This document shows, piece by piece, positions 27,011 through 36,308 of a stretch of 64,000 bases of DNA. Location: the NCBI RefSeq assembly GCF_001697225.1, contig NZ_CP014671.1:992001-1056000 (forward strand), read 5' to 3'. Below the pieces are notes generated by a model that did no database searches, was not told the origin of the DNA, and was given only the letters and a program-made list of their open reading frames with translations. The translations under genes and the position numbers were made by a program. This DNA comes from Immundisolibacter cernigliae. GTDB lineage: Bacteria; Pseudomonadota; Gammaproteobacteria; Immundisolibacterales; Immundisolibacteraceae. Each line of letters begins with the position of its first letter. The first letter of the stretch is position 1.

Positions 27011-29113
27011 CTACGGATTGACCGTGGCCAGCCCCTCGCGCACGATCTTGGGCGTCACGAAGATCAGCAGTTCCTTCTTCTCGTTGCTGCCGCTTCTGTT
27101 GCGAAACAGCATGCCGATGTACGGCAGGTCGCCAAAAAATGGCGTGCGGACCACATTATTGGTCTTGGTCTGCTCGTAGATACCGCCGATCACGATGGTC
27201 TCGCCATCGTTCACCAGCACCTGCGACTGCACCTTTTGCGTGTCGATGGCCGGCTCACCATTATTGTTGGTGGCCGTGGTGTTGAGGGCGTCTTTATTGA
27301 CTTCGATATCCATGATGATGTGATCGTCCGGCGTGATCTGCGGCGTCACCTTCAACTGCAACACGGCTTCCTTGAACTCCGTGTTGGTCGCGCCACTGGC
27401 GGCGGCCTCCTGATACGGAAACTCGGTGCCCTGCGAAATGATCGCTTCCTTCTGGTTCGACGTCACCACACGCGGGTTCGATATGATCTCGCCTTCGCCC
27501 TCGGCCTGCAACGCCGACAGTTCAAGTTCCAGCAAGCGCCCGAAGGGAAGCTTGGCGATGGCAAGGCCAATCGATGTCGGGTTGAACGGCACGCCCTGCA
27601 AGCGCTGTGCCGGCATGTTCACATTCAACCGATCATTCGCCTCCAAGGTCTCGCCATTCAGGAGCTGCGTCGTACCGTTCAAATTCCCCGAAACCGCAGT
27701 CGTTCCCCCGGCGATGTCACGCGTATCGCTGGCGCCGAAGCGGACGCCGAGGTTCTTGCTGAAATTGGTGCTGGCATTGACGATGCGCGACTCGATCAAT
27801 ACCTGCCGGACTGGCACGTCCAGCACCTTCATCAGCTCGCGGATCTCCGCCAATTTCTGTTCGGTGTCGTTGACGATCAGCGTGTTGGTGCGCTCATCGA
27901 CGGTCACGTTGCCGCGCTCGGTCAGGACCTTGCGCTCTTCGCTCTTGAGAAGCCCCGCCACATCCGTCGCCTTGGCGAAGTTGACCGGCATGAATTCCGT
28001 GTACAGCGGGGCAAGTTCTGCCAGCTTCTGGCGCGCTTCATACTCGGCCTGCTCGCGCGCGGCGATCTCCTCGGCCGGCGCCACCCACATGACGTTGCCG
28101 TCTTCGCGCTTGCCAAGCCCCTTGGTGGTCAGAATGATGTCGAGCGCCTGATCCCAGGGAACGTTCTGCAGGCGCAGCGTGATGTTGCCGGAAACCGTGT
28201 CGGCAGCCACCAGATTCTTGCCGGTGAAGTCGGCCAGCAACTGCAAAACTGCGCGTACCTCGATGCTCTGGAAATTGAGCGATATGGGCTCCCCGACATA
28301 GGCCTTCTTCACATTCCGCAGCGCGGCCGGATCGTCACGCACCGGCGAGACCTCAAGCGTGTAAAGTCCGTTCGCCTGGTAGGCGAGATGTTCGAACGGC
28401 CCGGTAGTGGCCACTTCCATCCGCACGCCCCCGGCGTACTGGCGGGTTTCCACCCGCGTCACCGGCGTCGCGAAATCGGTCACGTCCAGGCGGCGGCTGA
28501 GCTCGGCCGGCAGGCCAACGCCCTTGAAATCAATGACTACCCGCCCACCCTGTGGGCGGGTGTCCACCTGCACATTCGGCGACGACAAACTGACGACGAC
28601 GCGGCCTTCACCGCGCTCGCCGCGGCGGAAATCCACCCCGCTGACGCGCGGTGCGCCCGATGACACAGCGGCCCCGGTCCCGGCGCGAACCGCCGCCATG
28701 CCCGCGGACGAAGGAGCCTCGAGCATTATCAGGAGCTTGCTTCCAGCGGGCCGCGTGGTCCAGCGCACCGCCTGACTCAGGTTCACGACCAGCCGCGTGC
28801 GACCGTCCGCCGGCACCACCGTCACACTCTGCACAGCCCCGGAGTCGATTTGCCGGGTACGCTGGGCTAGCGAGGAACCCACCGCAGGCAGGTCGACAAC
28901 CAAGCGCGGTGGATCACTGATCAGAAAGGTGTTGCCCGGCGGTAGCTCACCATCCGCCTGAATCTGCAACTGCAGCCCCCCGGCTGGGGTTGGCGCATGG
29001 TCGATGCCGGTCAGCGTCACCGCGTGCAGACCGGTGCTCAGCAGCAGTGTCGGCAGCATGACCGCCGACCAACTCATGGCCTTTCGGAACAAAGACTGAT
29101 GACGACGTTTCAT
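27011..29113 (-). CDS. pilQ: Type IV pilus secretin PilQ
   Basis: 700 aa with ATG 29113 (AGGGAG nine bases upstream); ATG 29140 would add nine residues. Outer-membrane secretin through which the type IV pilus passes. Signal peptide (residues about 1-33, ending GLHA), two AMIN domains for peptidoglycan binding (about 40-260), an STN/N0 domain with SLNFQSIEVRAVLQLLADF, an N1 domain, and the C-terminal secretin with KEAIISQGTEFPYQE, VNDGETIVIGGIYEQ and RSGSNEKKELLIFVTPKIV. Last of the pilMNOPQ set. Confidence 0.96.
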   Translation of the reverse strand: MKRRHQSLFRKAMSWSAVMLPTLLLSTGLHAVTLTGIDHAPTPAGGLQLQIQADGELPPGNTFLISDPPRLVVDLPAVGSSLAQRTRQIDSGAVQSVTVVPADGRTRLVVNLSQAVRWTTRPAGSKLLIMLEAPSSAGMAAVRAGTGAAVSSGAPRVSGVDFRRGERGEGRVVVSLSSPNVQVDTRPQGGRVVIDFKGVGLPAELSRRLDVTDFATPVTRVETRQYAGGVRMEVATTGPFEHLAYQANGLYTLEVSPVRDDPAALRNVKKAYVGEPISLNFQSIEVRAVLQLLADFTGKNLVAADTVSGNITLRLQNVPWDQALDIILTTKGLGKREDGNVMWVAPAEEIAAREQAEYEARQKLAELAPLYTEFMPVNFAKATDVAGLLKSEERKVLTERGNVTVDERTNTLIVNDTEQKLAEIRELMKVLDVPVRQVLIESRIVNASTNFSKNLGVRFGASDTRDIAGGTTAVSGNLNGTTQLLNGETLEANDRLNVNMPAQRLQGVPFNPTSIGLAIAKLPFGRLLELELSALQAEGEGEIISNPRVVTSNQKEAIISQGTEFPYQEAAASGATNTEFKEAVLQLKVTPQITPDDHIIMDIEVNKDALNTTATNNNGEPAIDTQKVQSQVLVNDGETIVIGGIYEQTKTNNVVRTPFFGDLPYIGMLFRNRSGSNEKKELLIFVTPKIVREGLATVNP

Positions 29114-29144
29114 TTGATTCATCTCCCTGGCCATCGTCATACCG

Positions 29145-29672
29145 TTACTGTTCCACGATTGCTACTGATGCCTGACGCTCCATCCAGCCGCCAGTGCCAT
29201 TTGGAATGAGCTCGACCAACTGCACCACGTTGGGCTCGACTTGCGTCACACGGCCGTAGTTTTCGCCAATGTAATTCCCCACACCGACACGGCTGATCGT
29301 TTGATCCGGCGCCTGAATCAATGCCCAGGTCGCGCTCGCCCGACTGAGCGTGCCGACCATTCGCAGCGCATCCAAGGGATAGGCCTCCAGCGCTTCCTTA
29401 CGCCGATCAAGGTCGGGGCGAGGTCCCTCGCCGCCCGTACCTGCGACATTCTCGATCCGCTGTTCCTCCAGCGTGTCGAGGAATGGGTCTTTGAGGTCGT
29501 CGGGCTTGTAAACGAACTGCTCGTAGGGCTTCAGGACCGGCAATGGATCAATCGAAACCTTCTCCGATGCCCTGACCTCATCCATCCAGGCATGCAAATC
29601 CTCATGACTTCTGCCGCAACCGGCCAGCGCCAGGCAGACCAGAATCAACAGCGCACTACGGCCCCCGCTCAA
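29145..29672 (-). CDS. pilP: Type IV pilus inner-membrane lipoprotein PilP
   Basis: 175 aa. Lipoprotein linking PilN/O to the secretin PilQ. Signal peptide with lipobox LALAGC (Cys19). The C-terminal beta domain has YPLDALRMVGTLSRASATWA, VGVGNYIGENYGRV and a closing ELIPNGTGGWMERQAS. Its start overlaps the pilO stop by 4 bases. Confidence 0.95.
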   Translation of the reverse strand: MSGGRSALLILVCLALAGCGRSHEDLHAWMDEVRASEKVSIDPLPVLKPYEQFVYKPDDLKDPFLDTLEEQRIENVAGTGGEGPRPDLDRRKEALEAYPLDALRMVGTLSRASATWALIQAPDQTISRVGVGNYIGENYGRVTQVEPNVVQLVELIPNGTGGWMERQASVAIVEQ

Positions 29673-30289
29673 GGTTTGTCCTCGTCCTGGTATTGGTAAG
29701 TCTTGGCCATGCCCTTCATGACCAACAAATTCGAATCCTTGCCAACCGGCGTCAAGCTGAGGTCATGCAGGGTCACAATCCGCGGGAAACCGGCGACATC
29801 ACTCGCGAACTCCGCCAACTGATGATAGGTGCCCGTCACCTCGATACTGATGGGCAATTCCGCATAGAAGCCGGTCGGACGTGCCTCGCCGGGCTGGAAC
29901 AGCTTGAATTCGAGGCCGCGTCCCAGCCCGGCCTGGGTAATCTCGACCAACAGGTTTGCAATCTCGTTGCTGTCCGGCAACTGCCGACGCATGGTCTCGA
30001 AGCTCTCCTTGAGCTGCACCAGCTGCTCGCGGTATGCCTCCAGATTGACCGCCTGTCGGTACTTGACGACAAACTGTTGTCGCAGCTGCTGCTCGGCCTG
30101 GCGCCGCGCCTCGAGATCTGCCAGCGTTTTGCTGATGACGAAATAGTAGCCGGCAATCAATATCAGCAAACCCACCAGCGCGATGGCAAACATCTTGCCC
30201 GCCGGCGGCCATTCCCCGGCCGCCCGCACATCAATGTCGCGCACGTCCAGACTGCGAAGATCGAACTTGCGAAGATCATCCAGAGTCAT
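29669..30289 (-). CDS. pilO: Type IV pilus assembly protein PilO
   Basis: 206 aa. Bitopic inner-membrane protein forming the PilN-PilO alignment subcomplex. One membrane segment at residues about 33-51 (FAIALVGLLILIAGYYF), a coiled-coil stretch (LADLEARRQAEQQLRQQF) and a periplasmic ferredoxin-like domain. 4-base overlaps with both pilN and pilP. Confidence 0.95.
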   Translation of the reverse strand: MTLDDLRKFDLRSLDVRDIDVRAAGEWPPAGKMFAIALVGLLILIAGYYFVISKTLADLEARRQAEQQLRQQFVVKYRQAVNLEAYREQLVQLKESFETMRRQLPDSNEIANLLVEITQAGLGRGLEFKLFQPGEARPTGFYAELPISIEVTGTYHQLAEFASDVAGFPRIVTLHDLSLTPVGKDSNLLVMKGMAKTYQYQDEDKP

Positions 30290-30846
30290 TGCGCTGGCTC
30301 GTCCTTGGCTACGTGTTGCGGCACCCGAAGCTCGAACTGACTCGCGTGCATGCTGCGGTGCTCGCCAGCGCGCGCAACAAGCAAGGTCGAGGGATCGAAG
30401 TCCTCGGAGTCATCCAGTTGATGCATGTAGGTGGACACGCGTGCATTCGACTGGGCCCAACCCTGCAAGCTGAGGGTCGAGTCGCGCTGCACGAAGCTGG
30501 TAAGGAATGCCCCTTCCGGCGTGCTGCGTGCCAAGGCATCGAAAAGGCGTACCGACATCGGGCGCTTGACCTGCAATTCCTGGATCACGTCCATCCTTGC
30601 CTGCAGCTTTGCCTTTTGTGCCTGTAAATCCTTGATCTCACGGATTTTTATGTCCAGGAGGGCAATCTCGCCACGCAAGATGTTATTCCTGTCTTCCTGC
30701 CGGCCGACCACCGCCATCGCGATCAATTGCCACACCACCACCATCACAACGGCGGCAACAGCTCCCGCCCCGAGCATCGCCAAAAATTCGTTCTGCCGGC
30801 GTTGCCGGCGCACGCGCCGCCATGGCAGCAGGTTAACGCGAGACAT
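30286..30846 (-). CDS. pilN: Type IV pilus assembly protein PilN
   Basis: 186 aa. Begins MSRVNLLPWRRVRRQRRQNE; the INLLPWR-type motif binds PilM in the cytoplasm. A membrane helix (residues about 24-46), a coiled coil and a periplasmic domain follow. Overlaps pilM by 14 bases and pilO by 4. Confidence 0.95.
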   Translation of the reverse strand: MSRVNLLPWRRVRRQRRQNEFLAMLGAGAVAAVVMVVVWQLIAMAVVGRQEDRNNILRGEIALLDIKIREIKDLQAQKAKLQARMDVIQELQVKRPMSVRLFDALARSTPEGAFLTSFVQRDSTLSLQGWAQSNARVSTYMHQLDDSEDFDPSTLLVARAGEHRSMHASQFELRVPQHVAKDEPAQ

Positions 30847-31912
30847 CGGTCGTGCTCCGCATGGCCAGACCCGCCGCGATCATCCAGGCATGACCGTGTT
30901 CGCGCAAGCGGGCAGCGTCGATGCCCGGCGCGAACTCCACACCCAGAAACGGATTGCCGACCCTGGTATCCAGCCCCAGATAACGGCCCACGATTCCAGC
31001 TGCTCCGGCCAACCCGGCACAGCCGCCGCTGAGCACGACGTGGTCCAATGACGACTGTCCGGTGGCGGAAAAAAACACCTGCAGCAAACGTCCAACCTGG
31101 TTGGCCAATGAGTCCAGAAACGGCTCGATGACGGTGCTGCGCCATTCTTCGGGGAAACTGCCTTCCAGCAGGGCCGCGCTGGCCTCGGGATAGGCCAGGC
31201 CATAGCGCTCCTGGATTTGCTGCAGCAGCTGCTCACCACCGAAGGACTGTTCACGCGTGAACAGCGTGACCCCGGCCTGCAAGACGTTCAGTGTCGTGGT
31301 TGAAGCACCGACATCCACCATCGCGGTAACACCCGTGCGCGCTGTGGGAGGCATCTGCGGCGCAATCAGGGGGAACACCGATTCCAGCGCATACGCTTCG
31401 ACGTCCACGACCGCGGCACCAAGTCCTGCCGCTGCGAGCGTCTCTAGCCGTTTGTCAACCACCTCGTTTCGCGCCACAACCAGCAGCACATCAGCCGTCT
31501 GCGGGTTGCGAGCGTTTGGACCCAGGACAACGAAATCGAAATAAACATCGTCCAGTGGATATGGAATGTACTGGTCCGACTCCAGAGTGATCTGTTGCTC
31601 GATATCCGCGTCCGAGAAATCCACCGGCATGGCAATCTGGCGACTGATGATCTGCGATCCCGAAACCGCCAGGGCAACGCGACGGCGTTTGCTGCCGGCG
31701 CGGGTCAACGCTTCGCCGACGGCCCGCGCGACGGCCTCTGCATCCGCCACCGACCCTTCAGCGACAGCTCCGTGCGGCAACCGAACCTGCGCACAGGACT
31801 CCACCTGGAACCCTCTGGAGGTGGTGTCGAAGGCCAGGAGCCGCACCGCCGACGTGCTAATATCGAGCCCCAACAACGGCGGAATTTTTTGTTTAAAGAT
31901 ATTTTGAATCAA
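30833..31912 (-). CDS. pilM: Type IV pilus assembly protein PilM
   Basis: 359 aa with a TTG start at 31912. Actin-like ATPase on the cytoplasmic side that binds the PilN tail. PLLGLDISTSAVRLLAF opens the fold; SHS2-type and FtsA-like segments follow, with TAMVDVGASTTTLNVLQAG and VLSGGCAGLAGAAGIVGRYL for nucleotide binding. No ATG or GTG lies near the conserved start. The frame is open to a GTG at 31970-31972, but that would add 20 unconserved residues. First gene of the operon. Confidence 0.93.
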   Translation of the reverse strand: MIQNIFKQKIPPLLGLDISTSAVRLLAFDTTSRGFQVESCAQVRLPHGAVAEGSVADAEAVARAVGEALTRAGSKRRRVALAVSGSQIISRQIAMPVDFSDADIEQQITLESDQYIPYPLDDVYFDFVVLGPNARNPQTADVLLVVARNEVVDKRLETLAAAGLGAAVVDVEAYALESVFPLIAPQMPPTARTGVTAMVDVGASTTTLNVLQAGVTLFTREQSFGGEQLLQQIQERYGLAYPEASAALLEGSFPEEWRSTVIEPFLDSLANQVGRLLQVFFSATGQSSLDHVVLSGGCAGLAGAAGIVGRYLGLDTRVGNPFLGVEFAPGIDAARLREHGHAWMIAAGLAMRSTTDVSR

Positions 31913-32260
31913 GTGATTATCCGAACCTTGGGTGTCCCCTGCCCGATCGCCCCAGCGACCCCCCGCTGCCACCGCTATCGACCCTTGTGCTCAAGGCTTG
32001 AGCGTTTATATCACAGGGTGCTGGGGAAAACGCCAGCCGTTGTGCAACTGCCCAGCACCCCGGTCCGGCGCATCACACGCCTGCCCTACTGTTTGCCAAC
32101 GCAACAACCGGACCAGGAATTCAACAAGCGCCGGGCGGCATCGGCATACCGCCCGCCCGGACTGGCCCGTTTGGAGTGCTGCCAGCGCCACCGAGTCAGG
32201 GCGCTGGGTGTCCCGCGGTGCGGCTGCGTCACTCGGGCGACTTACCGGGGCCCCTGAACC
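31913..32260. promoter_or_regulatory. pilM-PBP1A divergent control region
   Basis: 348 bases between divergent pilM and the PBP1A gene with no gene of its own. It holds a perfect 7-bp palindrome around one base (GCTCAAG-G-CTTGAGC, 31989-32003). A weak plus-strand promoter may lie here: -35 TTGTGC at 31985-31990, 16-bp spacer, -10 TATATC at 32007-32012. The palindrome falls in the spacer, where a repressor or activator could act. The promoter assignment is tentative. Confidence 0.35.
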
Positions 32261-34576
32261 ATGATGAAGCGCTTGTCGCTTGTTATCGCGGCGGCTATCG
32301 CGAACCTCGCTTTACTGCTTTCGCTGGTCGCCGTCGGCGGATACCTCCTGCTCGAACGGGACCTGCCGGCGGTCGATCAACTGGCCCAGTCCCGACTCGC
32401 GCAGCCGCTGCGGGTTTATTCCCTGGACGGGCAGCACATTGCCGAGTTCGGCGACCAGCGACGTGTTCCGCTCGACGGCAGTGCCTTGCCCAAGCGTCTG
32501 GTGCAGGCAATCCTGGCGGCAGAAGATGCCAATTTTTTCGATCATCCCGGATTTGATACCGGCGGCCTGCTACGGGCGGCCTGGCAACTGCTACGCACAG
32601 GAGAAATGCGCCAGGGCGGCAGCACCATCACGATGCAAGTCGCCCGCAATTTTTATCTGAGTCGGGAAAAATCGTTTCGTCGCAAAGCGCTCGAAATCCT
32701 GCTGGCGATCCGTATTGAGCAAAACTTGAGCAAGGACCAGATTCTGGGTCTTTACGTGAACAAGATATTCCTCGGCAACCGGGCCTATGGCTTCGGCGCT
32801 GCCGCCGACCTTTACTACGGGCGGCCGGCCGACCAACTCGACGTGGCCGAGATGGCGCTGCTGGCGGGGCTGCCGAAGGCGCCCTCGCGTGACAACCCGC
32901 TGGCAAATCGCCAACGCGCACTTGAACGACGCGACTACGTGCTCGGACGCATGCATGCCCTGGGCTACCTGGACGCGGACGGCTATCGCCGTGCGCTCGC
33001 GCATGTGGACACGGCCGGTCACTACGGCTTTGCGCCGCAACTCGAAGCCGACCATGTCGCCGAAATGGCGCGCGCCTGGATGCTGGAACGCTATGGCGAC
33101 GCTGCGTACGAGAACGGCTACCAGGTCGTCACCACGATCCTCGGCACTCAGCAGCGGGCCGCCAATCAGGCGCTTCGGTCGGGTTTGCAAGCCTACGACC
33201 GCCGACACGGTTTCCGTGGGCCGATCGGGCGCCTGCCGGACACTGAACTGGGCGATCAGGTACAGCTGCGGGCCCGCCTGCGTGCCTTGCCCACGGCCGC
33301 GGATCTGCTGCCAGCCGTGCGCCTGTCGAGCGGCCAATACCTGTCGGCTGCCGGCCCCATCAACCTGGGCGACCGGAGCGCCGATCGCTTTGGCGCCCGC
33401 TGGCAGCCGCGCAGCGGCGACGTCGTTTACCTGTCGCAGGGGGCCGACGGATGGCGCCTTGCCCAGCTGCCGCAGGTCGAGGGGGCGTTCGTGGCCCTGC
33501 GGCCTGGCACCGGCGCAATCACCGCCCTGGTCGGCGGTTACGACTTCAACCGCAGCCGCTTCAACCGGGCGCTACAGGCGCAGCGCCAGCCTGGATCCAC
33601 GTTCAAGCCGTTCATTTATGCGGCGGCCCTGGCCACCGGCTATACCGCGGCATCGATCATCAATGACGCACCGGTAGCCTTCCCGGCCGAAACCCCCGAC
33701 GGATATTGGCGACCTGAGAACTACACCGGCCGCTTTTACGGGCCGACGCGCCTGCGTGAGGCCTTGGCGCAGTCCCGCAATCTGGTTTCCGTACGCCTGC
33801 TGAACGCGGTCGGCGTCGATTTCACGCGCCGCTACTGCCTCAGGTTCGGTTTCGCGGCCGAGCGCTTGCCGCCCAACCTGTCCCTGGCACTTGGCACAGC
33901 CTCCGTCACGCCGCTGGAACTGGCCGCCGGCTACGCGGTGATCGCCAACGGCGGCTTTCGCGTCAACCCCTACGTGGTCGAGCGCGTGCTTGATTCGCAG
34001 GGTCAGGTGCTGTGGCAAGCCCCGCAGGTGGTGTCCTGCGAGGCTGACTGCGAAGTCGACCCCGCAGCAACCGACGCGGTGACGCACGCACCCCGCGTGC
34101 TGCCCGCCACCGATGCCTATATCCTCAATTCCATGCTGCGGGATGTGATCGACCACGGCACCGCCGTACGCGCCAAGACCCTGGGACGCGCCGACCTGGC
34201 CGGCAAGACGGGCACCACCAATGATGAGCGGGATGCCTGGTTTGCCGGTTTCAACAGCCACTTGCTGGCCACGGCGTGGGTTGGCTTCGATCAACCGCAA
34301 TCGCTTGGCAAGGGCGAAACCGGCGCTCGCGCGGCGCTCCCGATCTGGATGAATTTCATGTCGGCAATACTGCCGGAGCTCCCGGTCGGCTCCCCACCGG
34401 CACCCGCCGGCCTGGTCGCGCTGCGAATCGACCGTCACAGCGGCCAGCGAACTGCCGACAGCGGGCCGGACACGCTGTTCGAATGGTTCAGCGCCGATCG
34501 GCTTCCCGCCATCCTGGCGACCCAAACGCCGCCGCCGGAGACGCCAACACCGGCGCGGGAATCAAACCTGTTCTAG
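32261..34576 (+). CDS. mrcA: Penicillin-binding protein 1A (bifunctional)
   Basis: 771 aa. Polymerises and crosslinks peptidoglycan. One N-terminal membrane helix (residues about 5-31), a GT51 transglycosylase with catalytic Glu88 in AAEDANFFDHPGFD and GGSTITMQVARNFYLSREKS, an OB-like insert, then the transpeptidase. That domain has Ser446 in GSTFK, an SRN motif (AQSRNLVSV) and KTGTT (Lys649). Somewhat shorter than E. coli PBP1A (about 850 aa). Divergent from pilMNOPQ, the standard gammaproteobacterial arrangement. ATG 32261 or 32264. Confidence 0.95.
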   Translation: MMKRLSLVIAAAIANLALLLSLVAVGGYLLLERDLPAVDQLAQSRLAQPLRVYSLDGQHIAEFGDQRRVPLDGSALPKRLVQAILAAEDANFFDHPGFDTGGLLRAAWQLLRTGEMRQGGSTITMQVARNFYLSREKSFRRKALEILLAIRIEQNLSKDQILGLYVNKIFLGNRAYGFGAAADLYYGRPADQLDVAEMALLAGLPKAPSRDNPLANRQRALERRDYVLGRMHALGYLDADGYRRALAHVDTAGHYGFAPQLEADHVAEMARAWMLERYGDAAYENGYQVVTTILGTQQRAANQALRSGLQAYDRRHGFRGPIGRLPDTELGDQVQLRARLRALPTAADLLPAVRLSSGQYLSAAGPINLGDRSADRFGARWQPRSGDVVYLSQGADGWRLAQLPQVEGAFVALRPGTGAITALVGGYDFNRSRFNRALQAQRQPGSTFKPFIYAAALATGYTAASIINDAPVAFPAETPDGYWRPENYTGRFYGPTRLREALAQSRNLVSVRLLNAVGVDFTRRYCLRFGFAAERLPPNLSLALGTASVTPLELAAGYAVIANGGFRVNPYVVERVLDSQGQVLWQAPQVVSCEADCEVDPAATDAVTHAPRVLPATDAYILNSMLRDVIDHGTAVRAKTLGRADLAGKTGTTNDERDAWFAGFNSHLLATAWVGFDQPQSLGKGETGARAALPIWMNFMSAILPELPVGSPPAPAGLVALRIDRHSGQRTADSGPDTLFEWFSADRLPAILATQTPPPETPTPARESNLF

Positions 34577-34627
34577 GATTTGAAGTCACCCAATGGCCGC
34601 TCCTTTATGGGGCGTGAACGACATGAC

Positions 34628-34644
34628 CGCACCATATTGGTGAA
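34628..34644 (+). promoter_or_regulatory. Candidate NtrC binding site upstream of glnA
   Basis: The sequence CGCACCATATTGGTGAA contains the palindrome CACCATATTGGTG. It closely resembles the enteric glnA NtrC sites (GCAC-N-TATTGGTGC type). It lies about 80-95 bases before the predicted sigma-54 transcription start, a normal enhancer distance. ntrB and ntrC lie just downstream of glnA. Confidence 0.7.
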
Positions 34645-34696
34645 TTTCGAAGCTGCGTTTTCGGTGGATAATGCCAACCGTGAGCGGATACTGGCT

Positions 34697-34712
34697 TGGC
34701 ACATCTGCTGCT
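34697..34712 (+). promoter_or_regulatory. Sigma-54 (RpoN) promoter of glnA
   Basis: TGGCACATCTGCTGCT fits the RpoN consensus TGGCAC-N5-TTGC with one mismatch. The invariant GG (34698-34699) and GC (34710-34711) are exactly 12 bases apart. Transcription would start near 34723, about 100 bases before the glnA ATG. Together with the NtrC site this predicts nitrogen-limitation control. Confidence 0.75.
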
Positions 34713-34824
34713 TTCCAGCATTCGTTTTCATGTTTGGCCCAAAAGTCGATGTCCGGCCGGACATCTGCCCGGGACAGTTTTTGCGATCGCCAAGTTCAGA
34801 AATCCGCCCAAGGAGCGTACCTAC

Positions 34825-36234
34825 ATGTCAGCGTCTGATGTGCTCAAGAAGATCGGTGAGCAGAGCGTCAAATTCGTGGATCTGCGTTTCACCGACACGC
34901 GCGGCAAGGAGCAGCACCTCACCATCCCGGCCGCGCGCATTGACGGAGATTTCTTCGAACGCGGCATGATGTTCGACGGCTCGTCCATCGCCGGCTGGAA
35001 GGGCATCAACGAGTCCGACATGGTGCTCATGCCCGACACGCAGACGGCGGTCATGGACCCGTTCACCGACGAGGCCACGATCAACATCACCTGCGACGTG
35101 CTGGAACCCCACACGATGCAGGGCTATGAGCGCGACCCGCGGTCCGTGGCGCGCCGCGCCGAGGCTTACCTGAAATCGACCGGCATCGCCGACACGGCGT
35201 TTTTCGGCCCGGAGCCGGAATTTTTCATTTTTGACGACGTGCGCTGGGGCTCGGGCCTGAGCGGCAGCTTCGTCGAAATCGATTCCGAGGAGGCCCACTG
35301 GCGCTCCGGCACCGCGTTTGAGGCCGGCAACAAGGGCCATCGGCCGGGCGTGAAAGGGGGCTATTTTCCGGTGCCCCCGGTCGACTCCCTGCACAACATC
35401 CGCACCGCAATGGTGCTGGCGATGGAGGAGATGGGCCTGGAAGTGGAAGTGCATCACCACGAGGTCGCCACCGCCGGTCAGTGCGAAATCGGCGTCAAGT
35501 TCAACACCCTGGTGCGCAAGGCCGACGAGACGCAGGTCCTTAAATACGTGGTGCTGAACGTCGCCCACAACTATGGCAAAACCGCCACCTTCATGCCCAA
35601 GCCGCTGGTCGGCGACAACGGCAGCGGCATGCACGTGCACCAGTCCCTGGCCAAGGGCGGCGTGAACCTGTTTGCCGGCGACAAGTACGGCGGCCTGTCG
35701 GAGCTGGCGCTGTACTACATCGGCGGCATCTTCAAGCACGCCAAGGCGCTGAACGCCATAACCAATCCGGGCACCAACAGCTACAAGCGCCTGGTGCCCG
35801 GCTTCGAGGCACCGGTGATGCTGGCCTACTCGGCCCGCAACCGCTCGGCCTCGGTGCGCATTCCGTGGGTGTCCAGCCCCAAGGGACGGCGTATCGAGGT
35901 GCGCTTCCCGGACCCGACCGCCAACCCCTACCTCGCCTTTGCCGCCATGCTAATGGCGGGCCTCGACGGCATCAAGAACAAGATCCACCCGGGCGAGGCG
36001 ATGGACAAGGACCTGTACGATCTGCCGGCCGAGGAAGCCAAGGCCATCCCGCAGGTGTGCCATTCGCTGGACATGGCGCTGGACGCGCTGGACGCGGATC
36101 GCGACTTCCTGACCGCAGGCGGCGTGTTCACCGACGACATGATCGACGGCTACATCGAGCTGAAGATGCAGGACGTCACGCGCGTGCGCATGACGACCCA
36201 TCCGGTCGAGTTCGACATGTACTACAGTTGCTGA
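34825..36234 (+). CDS. glnA: Glutamine synthetase type I
   Basis: 469 aa, the usual length of the GSI-beta dodecamer. Forms glutamine from glutamate and ammonia. [45 protein letters not shown] and [20 protein letters not shown] are all family motifs. The adenylylation Tyr398 in [10 protein letters not shown] is present, so GlnE control is expected. ATG 34825, eleven bases after AAGGAG. Behind a sigma-54 promoter with an NtrC site, and followed by a strong hairpin. Confidence 0.98.
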   Translation: MSASDVLKKIGEQSVKFVDLRFTDTRGKEQHLTIPAARIDGDFFERGMMFDGSSIAGWKGINESDMVLMPDTQTAVMDPFTDEATINITCDVLEPHTMQGYERDPRSVARRAEAYLKSTGIADTAFFGPEPEFFIFDDVRWGSGLSGSFVEIDSEEAHWRSGTAFEAGNKGHRPGVKGGYFPVPPVDSLHNIRTAMVLAMEEMGLEVEVHHHEVATAGQCEIGVKFNTLVRKADETQVLKYVVLNVAHNYGKTATFMPKPLVGDNGSGMHVHQSLAKGGVNLFAGDKYGGLSELALYYIGGIFKHAKALNAITNPGTNSYKRLVPGFEAPVMLAYSARNRSASVRIPWVSSPKGRRIEVRFPDPTANPYLAFAAMLMAGLDGIKNKIHPGEAMDKDLYDLPAEEAKAIPQVCHSLDMALDALDADRDFLTAGGVFTDDMIDGYIELKMQDVTRVRMTTHPVEFDMYYSC

Positions 36235-36239
36235 GCAAA

Positions 36240-36271
36240 CCCGTGGGGGCTTCGCAAGAAGCCCCCACGGG
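36240..36271 (+). terminator. Strong hairpin after glnA (terminator or attenuator)
   Basis: A perfect 14-bp stem (CCCGTGGGGGCTTC / GAAGCCCCCACGGG) around a GCAA tetraloop, starting five bases after the glnA stop. The tail is only ATATTT, a weak U-run. It may therefore lower rather than stop read-through into the DUF4124-ntrBC genes, or protect the glnA mRNA 3' end. Confidence 0.75.
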
Positions 36272-36308
36272 ATATTTCAGCCGCCGGCATATCGATCTGG
36301 GCGTCAGC

